From Candidatus Poribacteria bacterium (GTDB lineage: Bacteria > Poribacteria > WGA-4E > UBA9662), in NCBI GenBank assembly GCA_012963885.1, contig DTUY01000367.1:8840-43907 (forward strand): a DNA stretch of 35,068 nt. The letters are read 5' to 3'. Below are positions 27,842 to 35,068 of this stretch, piece by piece. The position numbers and the translations under genes were made by a program. The notes under the pieces were generated by a model, which searched no databases, had not been told where the DNA came from, and saw nothing but the letters and a program-made list of their open reading frames with translations. Position 1 is the first letter of the stretch, and every line of letters begins with the position of its first letter.

Positions 27842-27870
27842 TTGACCTGATTCGTGTGGAGTGATATAAT
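27842..27870 (+). promoter_or_regulatory. Sigma70-type promoter of hisC
   Basis: TTGACC at 27842-27847, a 17-nt spacer and a perfect TATAAT at 27865-27870. Transcription would start near 27877, giving a leader of about 65 nt that carries a short upstream reading frame (27908-27952). Confidence 0.78.
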
Positions 27871-27907
27871 TCGAAAAATTAGAATTGTTAATTGGTGCAG
27901 GGAAGAT

Positions 27908-27952
27908 ATGAGATCCGCCTTATTAGTGAATGACGACCGGAAATGGAACTAA
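27908..27952 (+). CDS. Possible leader peptide upstream of hisC
   Basis: A 14-codon frame, MRSALLVNDDRKWN, with an AGGGA six bases upstream, the best ribosome site in this leader. Its stop (27950-27952) lies past the hisC ATG at 27943, which has no good site of its own, so translational coupling is possible. There are no His codons, so it is not a classical his attenuator. The call is weak: a frame this short can arise by chance. Confidence 0.25.
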   Translation: MRSALLVNDDRKWN

Positions 27953-29016
27953 GGCAATTTTTTCGATCAGATCTTGCGAAACTTAGCCCCTATCACATAG
28001 ATCAACCTGATCACTGCGTGAAATTGGATGCTAATGAGTCGCCCTTCGATCTACCAACGGAGATCTACGCGGAAATTTCAAAGGAGATTAGCAGTTTAAA
28101 ATTTCATCGTTATCCAGATCCAAGTGCGGGTCGGCTAAGAACTGCAATATCTAAGATGATTGGCGTCGATAGAGATCTAATTGTAGTTGGTAATGGATCA
28201 GATGAACTGATTGGCTACATTTTTCAGATATTTGCTAAACCTGATGTACAGGCTTCATTTCCAAGTCCAACCTTCTCGATGTACCAGATCTTCGCTCAGA
28301 TTTTTGGAATGTCGTTCACTGAGATACCACTTGGCTCAAATTTTGAACTGATAGACGAAACGTGGCAGTCACATCTTAATCGGTATGCCAAAAACTTGGT
28401 CTTTTTGGCTTATCCAAATAACCCGACCGGAAATCTGTTTCCGGAGGATATCCTTCACAAAATTCTGGTACGTTCGGACACCGTTTTAATTCTCGATGAA
28501 GCCTATTACGAATTTTCAGGGAAATCATTACTCAGTCGGCTTCATCAGCAGCCGAATTTAATTATTACCCGGACATTCTCTAAAGCTTATGGGTTAGCGG
28601 GACTTCGTTGCGGTTACATGGTTGCACATCCTGACGTTATATCTGAGATTAACAAGATTCGGATGCCCTACAATTTAAATAGTTTCTCGCAGACCGTTGC
28701 CATGTTGATGATCAAGCATAGAGAAAATATTAGGCCATACATCAAATTGATCTTAGAGGAACGGAGGCGAATCTATGATATGCTGGTTACAGTAGATTGG
28801 TGTGAACCAATGCCGACAGATTCTAATTTTATCCTTTTCCGAGCCCAAAAACCTGCGGATTTGGTATTTCAGAAAGTGTTAAGTCACGGTGTGCTAATCC
28901 GAAACCTCAATTGTCCCGGATTGCTTGAAAATTGTCTGCGTGTGACAATCGGTACGACTGAAGAAAACAATCGGTTTCTAAGTGCAATTACGGCCGATTT
29001 CGGTGAGAAAGTCTGA
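27943..29016 (+). CDS. hisC: Histidinol-phosphate aminotransferase
   Basis: A 357-residue PLP-dependent class I/II aminotransferase for the histidinol-phosphate step of histidine synthesis (glutamate as amino donor). Landmarks: KLDANESPFDLP near the start, GNGSDELI, the YPNNPTGN loop with Asn160, Asp185 in LILDEAYYEFS, the PLP lysine Lys214 in TRTFSKAYGLAGLRCG with Arg222, and a C-terminal LRVTIGTTEEN. It is a stand-alone gene behind its own promoter, convergent with ftsX; other his genes are not in the window. Broad-specificity relatives also act on aromatic amino acids, so activity beyond histidine is possible. Confidence 0.93.
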   Translation: MELRQFFRSDLAKLSPYHIDQPDHCVKLDANESPFDLPTEIYAEISKEISSLKFHRYPDPSAGRLRTAISKMIGVDRDLIVVGNGSDELIGYIFQIFAKPDVQASFPSPTFSMYQIFAQIFGMSFTEIPLGSNFELIDETWQSHLNRYAKNLVFLAYPNNPTGNLFPEDILHKILVRSDTVLILDEAYYEFSGKSLLSRLHQQPNLIITRTFSKAYGLAGLRCGYMVAHPDVISEINKIRMPYNLNSFSQTVAMLMIKHRENIRPYIKLILEERRRIYDMLVTVDWCEPMPTDSNFILFRAQKPADLVFQKVLSHGVLIRNLNCPGLLENCLRVTIGTTEENNRFLSAITADFGEKV

Positions 29017-29099
29017 CGCAATTCCGCACAGAAGTTGAAGCTCCAAATTTTTCTAAATGTAAATGTAGGTAAGATAACTCACTAAATATTCCTGATTGG

Positions 29100-29951
29100 C
29101 TAAACTTCTATATAGCGTTTGATAGGTAACAAACTGCCAATCAAACCAAGCAACGTACCGATGCCAATGATAGAAAGGAATTGAGTTGATGTAATAAATT
29201 CAATATCACCGATTTGCTGTGAGAACAGATAGAATATCAGGTACATTCCCCATAGCCCCAATATGCTGCCGATGAAGCCGAGAAAGATTCCTTGAGTTAC
29301 CAAAGGCAGGATAATGTACAAGTTTCCTGCGCCGACCATTCGTAGAATCCTAATTTCTTCCCTTCTAAAATAGACAGTTAACATAATTGAGAACGCAACA
29401 ATTACGACTGAAGCTCCTCCCATCAATACGCTAAATATTAAGATGACCATCTCCGCTTTATTGATGAAGTTGGAACTGTACTGCTCATAGGTCACGTCCT
29501 CAATACCTTCAAGTTCATCAATCCAACCAGCGATATCTGGAAGAGCATCTGAATTGAGGGTGAGCTCGTTCACATAGATTTCAAATGAGGCAGGAAGCGG
29601 ATTTATATCTGCAAATCCTTCCATGATGGCCTTACCATATTTTCCGAATGTATCTTGGCTTTTTTTTAGTGCTGCTTCCTTTGAAACGTAAGTAATACTA
29701 GAGATTTCGTTTGCTCGTTGGAGATCTATTCGCAGTTTTTTTAATGTTTCGATATTTAGATTGTCGTCTAAAAAGGCGATGATTGGCGCATCTTCTTTAA
29801 GGGTTGCCATTTCTCTGTGCAAGTGGTTTCGAATAATAATCAGGCTGCTCAAAATGATGACAGTCAGTGTGATAATGATGACGCTAAGCAAACTAACAAT
29901 TCCACCATGCCGAATGTTAGAAACAGATTCCTCAAACCAATATTTAATCAT
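29100..29951 (-). CDS. ftsX: Cell-division ABC transporter permease FtsX
   Basis: A 283-residue integral membrane component of FtsEX, which couples ATP hydrolysis to peptidoglycan hydrolase activation at the septum. Topology: TM1 (about 18-40), a large periplasmic domain (41-165), TM2 (166-193), TM3 (210-242) and TM4 (258-276). Signature stretches are FEESVSNIRHGG at the start and FRREEIRILRMVGAGNLYI after TM2. The ATPase gene ftsE, usually adjacent, is not upstream; lptD is, five bases away. The partner must therefore be elsewhere, unless this protein works differently. Confidence 0.92.
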   Translation of the reverse strand: MIKYWFEESVSNIRHGGIVSLLSVIIITLTVIILSSLIIIRNHLHREMATLKEDAPIIAFLDDNLNIETLKKLRIDLQRANEISSITYVSKEAALKKSQDTFGKYGKAIMEGFADINPLPASFEIYVNELTLNSDALPDIAGWIDELEGIEDVTYEQYSSNFINKAEMVILIFSVLMGGASVVIVAFSIMLTVYFRREEIRILRMVGAGNLYIILPLVTQGIFLGFIGSILGLWGMYLIFYLFSQQIGDIEFITSTQFLSIIGIGTLLGLIGSLLPIKRYIEV

Positions 29952-29956
29952 AAATG

Positions 29957-32900
29957 TTAGAAATAAGATCTACTTAGTCCGTTACCAACGCCGAAAGCGT
30001 TATAGGGTACACCCACTGGCAGGCTACGGAATCCCCAGGTCTCAGTTGTTGCATCGTAACCAAGGCCGACTGTAACTGCTGGGTCAGCCAGTAAGTTAAG
30101 TTGGAACGTAAAATCTTGGCGCACATTGTTGTAGGGGGGGCTACGTTTAATTCCAACGCGGTGCCACGAGATTCGGAGATCCCAGACGTTCAAGTTGCGA
30201 CGCAGCGTCATACGTTGTGAATAGAACTGTTTTTCAATCCAATCATAATCCGCTCCTAAATCGATTTCAATCAACGAATTAGGTCGGAACTGAAAACTGA
30301 AGTTGATTCGACGAGACGCGCGAGATGTCCTTTTGCTAAACGAATTACCAAGCGAAAAATCCCATTTGTCTCGTCGATAGCTGACATTTGACCTAAACCC
30401 AACCTGTTTGAATCGCTTTTGATCGAGTTCAGATTCATTTGGATCGTGTGTTGTACGGATTATGATATTCATACTTTGGCTGGCTAACGGTGTAATTGTC
30501 ACGTTACTGTCAATGAAATCATACTTTCGATTCCATTCAGCAGCATAATCAGTATAGTCTGCTTGTAGCCGTGTTCGGAACTGGAGAATTCGTAACGGCG
30601 TTTTATTTTTTTGCGTCTTAATCTCGATGCTAGTATCGAAACGGTAGGTCAGATCCTTTGCTTCGTAGAAATAGGTGCTTGGTCCAAATGGATATAAGTT
30701 GTCTTCGCGGTCAACAGGTGGAGCATAACTGGCAGAGACAGTGGAATTCATCTGATGACGCATTCGCCGAGCCCCCGGGATAAAGCTGATGTCATAAATT
30801 CGAAACAGAATGGTGCTGACATCAACCTGTACGTCGTAAACCCGACGAAATATATGTCGATTCCCATCGCGATCTTTATCATGCCAAACGAAGTTGGTAT
30901 TTAGATTCAGATCTAGTTTTGCTTCACGGGTCGATGAGATTTTCAGCGTCGATTGTTTTCGGACATCGAAGCCGACGACTCCTGCGAGCAAGTATACATT
31001 TTTCTCTTCCTGATAAAGATCACGGTAAAAATTTCCGACGTTCACGTCAAGATCAAAGCTCGTGTTTTCCAAAGTTGGAAAGCTTAAAAGAGAAAGAATT
31101 GGCGTATCGGTATTCACTTTCTCTGCTATTTTAACCATTCGATCATTAATTATTTTGAATATTGGTAGATTACTAACTCGCATCCGAGATAAGGAAACGT
31201 TTGCTTCTGGAAGTTTCTGTAGAGTTCTTGTTCCTTCGCCGGTTAGGTCGAGGCTATGGTTTACCTGTAGTCTGCCCAGGAACTCACCAATTCTTTGTGT
31301 TGAAAACGTCAGATTACCATCATCGTCAGTGTCCAGTTCATCGATTGCCGAAAATGCGGATCCCCAGGTAAACATACCAAACGAATCAATAGCTGATTCT
31401 GAATCTCCGAATCCTTCTTTATAACTTTTAGACTGCAATTCGACACGTCCCATAAAATTTAGTGGTTTTCGTCCCTCTTCGCGGTTGTCCCACGGTGTAT
31501 AGATGCTATGGTAATGTCCCCAGCGTAAAGCAGTTCGTTGCCCAATTCGAGTTGCTTCTTCCCGTGAAAATGAGTATTGATCATTGGTGTAGAAGAATAA
31601 ATCCCCGCGATAAGTTCGCTTCTTCTTAATATTAATTAGATGATACCCTTTTTTACTTTCAATAACGTGGCTTGATTCATCTCGGTCGAGTTGTTGCGCC
31701 TCTCGTGTAACCGCGCGTTCGTGTTCCCACCGACCTTTAAATCCGTGTTTTGTGTAGGCTTTAATCTTTTCTTCCTCGTTCTGTTCCTCATCTTGACCTG
31801 TTTCTTTTGACTCGGGCACTTTTTTTTCGGCCTCTGCTTTTTGTACTCGGCGTTTCTCAAACTCCTCGATCATAGATCTCCCAACCTTTTCCTCGAAATC
31901 ACGTGCGACCTCCTCAAAAGATGGAGTTTCTTCTTTTTCCATAAGTTGGAAAATATGGATACCCCGATCTGTCATCACAGTTGGCGTTACTTCACCCAAC
32001 ATTTCGAGGCGACGGACTGAATACTTCCATCGGCTGTCCATTTCGTTGAGTGGGATCATAGCACCATTGTTTACGTCAGAAACCTCTGATTCCTCAAATT
32101 CGCTTGCAAGTTGCGCAAGACTTTCACCAGCGGCTGCGCGTCCCTGTATCTTTTCTGCGATTTCTCTGGTAGTTTCTCGTGTTTCGTCGCTGGGGCTAAT
32201 ATTGATGTCGATACGGCGTATGGAGATCTCGTGTTCACCATAAATATCAAGAATATGGTCGACCTTCAAGATATGAAATCCACGATCAGTTCGCAAGACC
32301 TGACTGATTTCGCCTGCTTTGAGAGCGAAGGCCGCTTCTTCTAGAACAGGATCGAGCCTTAACTCACCTTCCTGATCTTTTTCACCTCGAACTAGAAACC
32401 CTAGATCTCCTCCTTGGTAACGAGTCTGATCATCATCAGAATTAGCCTCGGAAATTTTGCCAAAATCAGCGTTTTCAGCCTGTAATTTAGTGTAGACTTC
32501 TTGTATCTTTGTGTGAGCACGTTTGACATCTTCATCTGTAATCAAATACTCAAAGAATAACTGACGAAGCTTGTAATGATCAAATTCCCCGTCTAATCGA
32601 TCGGCAAGTTCCGCTGCGAGATCCTTTAACTTTGCTTTTTCACTCGGTGTTGCGTCTGGCAAAAATGGAAGGAATATCTCATCAAATCCAACATCATTGA
32701 CACGATACCCTCCGTCAGTACCTCCACCACGACCACGGCGAGAACTTTGATCAAACATAATTGATCCGTTAAGTCGGCGACGTCGGGAAATAGGTAGTTC
32801 GATACTCATAAACGGTCCTTGGTAACTATCTGTACCGAGCCTGAAGATGACTTTTGCCTGTTTATCTTTGCGAAGATCCCGACGATAGGCAGGAAAATAG

Positions 32901-33688
32901 AAAAGTGGAAATCCACCAATCCTCAGTATAACGTGTTTGGCAATGAGTTCTTTGTTGGTTTTAACGATGATTTTTGAAGCCAAAAAATCGTAGTGTGGAT
33001 ATTTCAATGGACTGCTAGTAATCGATCCCCCTCGTATATAGGATTCATTCTCCCCGATTTTAAAAATCTCTTTACCCCGATAATACCACGGTTCGCTGTA
33101 GGTAAATCCTTCATGGACAATACCCTCATTGGTTGTCATGTTGTAAACCAGTTCATTCGAGAAAGTCTCCTCGTCACCAACGACCAGTTTCACGTTCCCG
33201 TATGCTTTCACCATGTCCTTGTCGAAATCAGCCCAAATGTGGTCTGCCCAAAGTACAATTTCTTCCGTTTTAACTAATGCCTGCCCGTGGATTTCAACTA
33301 AGTTCTTGTTAACGATAAGATGCTGACCTTTACCAATGATACGGTCTTTTTCCCCGGAAGCGTTTTCTGGATCTAGACGAGCTGGTGGTTTCTCTGGCTG
33401 GGATTCTGGCTTACTAATAGTACCGTCAGCATTTGTTTGGCTGATTTCAGTATTGCTGGGTGTAGCGGGTGATACAGTATCTTGGGAGAGAACTCCAGTT
33501 GATAACCATAGGAGTAGGATAAAAAAAATAACCGAATAAGTGAGTGGAAAACGACAGAAACGAATGTGGTGTTGACCTAGAGGCTTAATCTGATAAGGGA
33601 TTTTTCTCTTTTTGAATTCCCGTTTTTCATGCAACTGGAATAAGCGAATCAATTGGTGATCCTGCTTATTCAACTGCATTTTCTGCAC
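29957..33688 (-). CDS. lptD: LptD-like LPS assembly outer-membrane protein with embedded parvulin domains
   Basis: A 1243-residue outer-membrane protein predicted to insert LPS into the outer leaflet with LptE, larger than the usual 750-900. A charged N-terminal stretch precedes the export signal (about 48-68). The LptA/OstA-type beta-jellyroll runs at about 115-270 (NKNLVEIHGQALVKTEE, MVKAYGNVKLVVGDEE, RIGGFPLFYFPAYRRD). The first barrel strands are at 278-330. Residues 335-692 form an insert with two parvulin modules and a third partial one. The barrel resumes at about 692 (YRGDLFFYTND) and ends in Phe, as expected for BAM recognition. It starts three bases after surA and ends five before ftsX. 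The LptD cysteines used for disulfide shuffling are not evident. Confidence 0.82.
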   Translation of the reverse strand: MQKMQLNKQDHQLIRLFQLHEKREFKKRKIPYQIKPLGQHHIRFCRFPLTYSVIFFILLLWLSTGVLSQDTVSPATPSNTEISQTNADGTISKPESQPEKPPARLDPENASGEKDRIIGKGQHLIVNKNLVEIHGQALVKTEEIVLWADHIWADFDKDMVKAYGNVKLVVGDEETFSNELVYNMTTNEGIVHEGFTYSEPWYYRGKEIFKIGENESYIRGGSITSSPLKYPHYDFLASKIIVKTNKELIAKHVILRIGGFPLFYFPAYRRDLRKDKQAKVIFRLGTDSYQGPFMSIELPISRRRRLNGSIMFDQSSRRGRGGGTDGGYRVNDVGFDEIFLPFLPDATPSEKAKLKDLAAELADRLDGEFDHYKLRQLFFEYLITDEDVKRAHTKIQEVYTKLQAENADFGKISEANSDDDQTRYQGGDLGFLVRGEKDQEGELRLDPVLEEAAFALKAGEISQVLRTDRGFHILKVDHILDIYGEHEISIRRIDINISPSDETRETTREIAEKIQGRAAAGESLAQLASEFEESEVSDVNNGAMIPLNEMDSRWKYSVRRLEMLGEVTPTVMTDRGIHIFQLMEKEETPSFEEVARDFEEKVGRSMIEEFEKRRVQKAEAEKKVPESKETGQDEEQNEEEKIKAYTKHGFKGRWEHERAVTREAQQLDRDESSHVIESKKGYHLINIKKKRTYRGDLFFYTNDQYSFSREEATRIGQRTALRWGHYHSIYTPWDNREEGRKPLNFMGRVELQSKSYKEGFGDSESAIDSFGMFTWGSAFSAIDELDTDDDGNLTFSTQRIGEFLGRLQVNHSLDLTGEGTRTLQKLPEANVSLSRMRVSNLPIFKIINDRMVKIAEKVNTDTPILSLLSFPTLENTSFDLDVNVGNFYRDLYQEEKNVYLLAGVVGFDVRKQSTLKISSTREAKLDLNLNTNFVWHDKDRDGNRHIFRRVYDVQVDVSTILFRIYDISFIPGARRMRHQMNSTVSASYAPPVDREDNLYPFGPSTYFYEAKDLTYRFDTSIEIKTQKNKTPLRILQFRTRLQADYTDYAAEWNRKYDFIDSNVTITPLASQSMNIIIRTTHDPNESELDQKRFKQVGFRSNVSYRRDKWDFSLGNSFSKRTSRASRRINFSFQFRPNSLIEIDLGADYDWIEKQFYSQRMTLRRNLNVWDLRISWHRVGIKRSPPYNNVRQDFTFQLNLLADPAVTVGLGYDATTETWGFRSLPVGVPYNAFGVGNGLSRSYF
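31615..32686 (-). other. Parvulin (SurA/PpiC-like) insert within lptD
   Basis: Codons 335-692 of lptD. Module 1 (about 372-477; 32575-32258) has FFEYLITDEDVKRAH, NADFGKISEANSDD, YQGGDLGFLVRG, EEAAFALKAGEISQVLRT and DRGFHILKV, a near-complete PPIC domain. Module 2 (about 484-584; 32239-31937) has EISIRRIDINISPSDE, AGESLAQLASEFEESE, NGAMIPLNEMD and DRGIHIFQL. A SurA-like C-terminal helix (FEEVARDFEEKVGRSMIEEF) and a Glu/Lys-rich linker follow. A partial third module (641-691) has ESSHVIESKKGYHLINI. The first conserved His of catalytic parvulins (RHIL) is replaced in modules 1 and 2, so a binding or chaperone role is more likely than isomerase activity. Confidence 0.85.
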
Positions 33689-33691
33689 GGT

Positions 33692-35011
33692 TTATTTGTT
33701 GATCTTGACGAAGGCTATACTGTGAAGCAGGTTTGTGTAGGTTTTCCACTCATCTTGAAACTTTTTTTCGCGTAAAAGAGTTCGGATTTGATCTTTTTCT
33801 GCTTGGGTGAGCTCAGAAGGAAGGTGACTGTCAACTTTAAAAATGTGGACGCCTGATAAAGTTTGTACAGATTCACTGTACTCTCCTTTTCCAAGTTTCT
33901 CGATTATAGAACGAATTTCGGGCGTCAAATTATCCAATGAATTAGGACCAAGATCTCCACCATTTCCTTTTGTCTTGGTATCGTCAGAAAAGCTTTGGGC
34001 TAAGATAGAAAAATCTTCGCCTTGATTTAATTTTTCAATAATGGTTTTTGCGGTATTATTGGCTATATTAACCGAATCTTCACTGATGTCAGAAGGCATG
34101 TTGAGATAACGAAAGGCGATGTCTTTGTCGCTCTTACTCTCGATTTTGAAAACGTAAAATCCATCGGTACTTTCAATTGGATTGCTGACTTTATTTGCCT
34201 CTAAGGTTGTCAATGCTGTTAAGAAAGGTTCGGACAGCTTGTTAACTTCAGAGATGGGTAGCTCTACCAGAGAAGCAATCTGATCTTTATCAACCTTATC
34301 TGTGATAATTTGCTTGGCCAGGGTTTCAAAATCGTCACCATTTTTAACAGCGATTATCAATTCATTTAACGTTTTAATTGTTTTTTGACGATCGACTTCA
34401 GTTGGCTGAAAAGCGATGAAGATGTGCCTTAAATTAATGAGATCATTTTTTTTATCGAATTGATCCCGGTTTTCGTCAAAGAATTTCTGGACATCAGAGT
34501 CGCGAACTTGTAACTTGGGTAGAATTCGTTGCATCACAAGTCGTTCTGCCATTAGATTCCGTTTTGTTTGTTCGCGATAAGATATCATTGTGAATCCTTC
34601 ACGCTTTAGTTGGTTAAGAAATTCTTCTTCGCTTGTAATTTTTGTTTGATCTTTGAAGTTTTGTATCGCTCGGTCTATTTCTTCCCCGGTCACCTCAATT
34701 TTAAGAGTTAACGCAGTTTCGACCAGTAGCATCTGACGGATGAATTGATCAAGCAATTGAGGACGGTCTTCTTCAGCCTGTTGACGTGCTTCCTGTTTGC
34801 TGAAGTTATGGAAACGCTGAAGTTCCATTGCTCGTTGCTTAACCAGCGTTTCTATCTCCCAAGCGGTAATTACTTCATCGTTCACGAAGCCGATAATACG
34901 ATCGAATGTTCGACCTTGTGCTATCTGGATTAAAGAAGCGAAAACAGCAATCATCAGCCCAATTTTGTAAATACGGGATTGATTAGGCTTTAGCATATTC
35001 TGTTGACGCAT
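33692..35011 (-). CDS. surA: SurA-like periplasmic chaperone and peptidyl-prolyl isomerase
   Basis: A 439-residue periplasmic folding factor for outer-membrane proteins. A signal peptide (1-33) leads to the SurA N-terminal chaperone domain (about 34-170), with FDRIIGFVNDEVITAWE and RQMLLVETALTLKIEVTGEEID. Parvulin 1 (190-290) starts with LINLRHIFIAF and keeps the conserved His196. Parvulin 2 (297-395) has GGDLGPNSLDNLTPEI and SGVHIFKVD but lacks the first His (FRYLNMP). A C-terminal helix (398-439) completes the SurA plan. The start overlaps the upstream stop by one base (TAATG), and the lptD start follows three bases after its own stop, so the three genes are likely coupled. Overall length matches E. 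coli SurA (428). Confidence 0.93.
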   Translation of the reverse strand: MRQQNMLKPNQSRIYKIGLMIAVFASLIQIAQGRTFDRIIGFVNDEVITAWEIETLVKQRAMELQRFHNFSKQEARQQAEEDRPQLLDQFIRQMLLVETALTLKIEVTGEEIDRAIQNFKDQTKITSEEEFLNQLKREGFTMISYREQTKRNLMAERLVMQRILPKLQVRDSDVQKFFDENRDQFDKKNDLINLRHIFIAFQPTEVDRQKTIKTLNELIIAVKNGDDFETLAKQIITDKVDKDQIASLVELPISEVNKLSEPFLTALTTLEANKVSNPIESTDGFYVFKIESKSDKDIAFRYLNMPSDISEDSVNIANNTAKTIIEKLNQGEDFSILAQSFSDDTKTKGNGGDLGPNSLDNLTPEIRSIIEKLGKGEYSESVQTLSGVHIFKVDSHLPSELTQAEKDQIRTLLREKKFQDEWKTYTNLLHSIAFVKINK

Positions 35012-35067
35012 TATTCGGTTTCGTCAGACGAATCTTCTTGTTCTTCGTTTGATTCTTCCGTACCTTC
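35011..35067 (-). CDS. C-terminal tail of an unknown gene upstream of surA
   Basis: The last 18 codons of a gene read into the window edge: EGTEESNEEQEDSSDETE followed by TAA at 35013-35011. Ten of eighteen residues are acidic, with Ser, Thr, Asn and Gln making up most of the rest. The stop overlaps the surA ATG, so it belongs to the same transcript. An acidic tail like this is common on parvulin-type or transcription-repair proteins, but the identity cannot be decided from 18 residues. Confidence 0.5.
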   Translation of the reverse strand, partial: EGTEESNEEQEDSSDETE

Positions 35068-35068
35068 T

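Overview
The window reads as chromosomal DNA from an uncultured, AT-leaning Gram-negative (diderm) bacterium. An LptD-type LPS assembly protein, SurA, a TonB-dependent receptor and lipoprotein/OMP signals show an outer membrane. The accessory set (phytanoyl-CoA dioxygenase family, several Gfo/Idh/MocA oxidoreductases, two DUF6807/PmoA-like proteins, a xylose-isomerase-like TIM barrel, a DUF362 protein) resembles Candidatus Poribacteria and related sponge-associated or marine lineages. That placement is an inference from gene content, with no marker phylogeny behind it.

Layout. 1-3.4 kb: a frameshifted MFS transporter cut by the window edge, then a TonB-dependent receptor with its own terminator. 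3.4-4.8 kb: a small inverted-repeat element, a secreted alpha/alpha-toroid (prenyltransferase-like repeat) protein, and a 44-nt perfect palindrome. 4.8-13.3 kb: a leftward, tightly packed accessory operon of TIM-barrel isomerase, multi-spanning GT-C-like membrane protein, DUF6807, Gfo/Idh oxidoreductase, alpha/beta hydrolase, phytanoyl-CoA dioxygenase (broken by an in-frame TAA), MOSC and asparaginase II. Several junctions are overlapping stop/start codons. 13.4-16.6 kb: a rightward pair, a second Gfo/Idh oxidoreductase and a TPR lipoprotein, behind a clear sigma70-type promoter.

16.7-25.5 kb: a leftward housekeeping block (read in transcription order) of DUF362 pseudogene, map, eno, ftsB-like, tRNA-Leu(TAA), tRNA-fMet(CAT), a second CAT tRNA, tilS, hpt, purL, purQ. 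25.5-29 kb: DUF6807 no. 2 and miaB leftward, diverging from hisC rightward, with two good back-to-back promoters. 29.1-35.07 kb: a leftward envelope operon of the acidic C-terminus of an unknown gene, surA, an unusual lptD, and ftsX.

The most interesting object is the lptD gene (29957-33688). Its product has an LptA/OstA-like N-terminal domain and the first strands of an LptD barrel. About 350 residues with two recognisable parvulin (SurA/PpiC-type) modules and a third partial one follow, and then the barrel resumes. The gene just upstream encodes a separate SurA. SurA is the known periplasmic chaperone for LptD in E. coli, so this looks like a chaperone module built into its own client. Three other genes in the window are interrupted (MFS frameshift, phyH nonsense, DUF362 deletion plus frameshift), which points to either real gene decay or uneven assembly quality.
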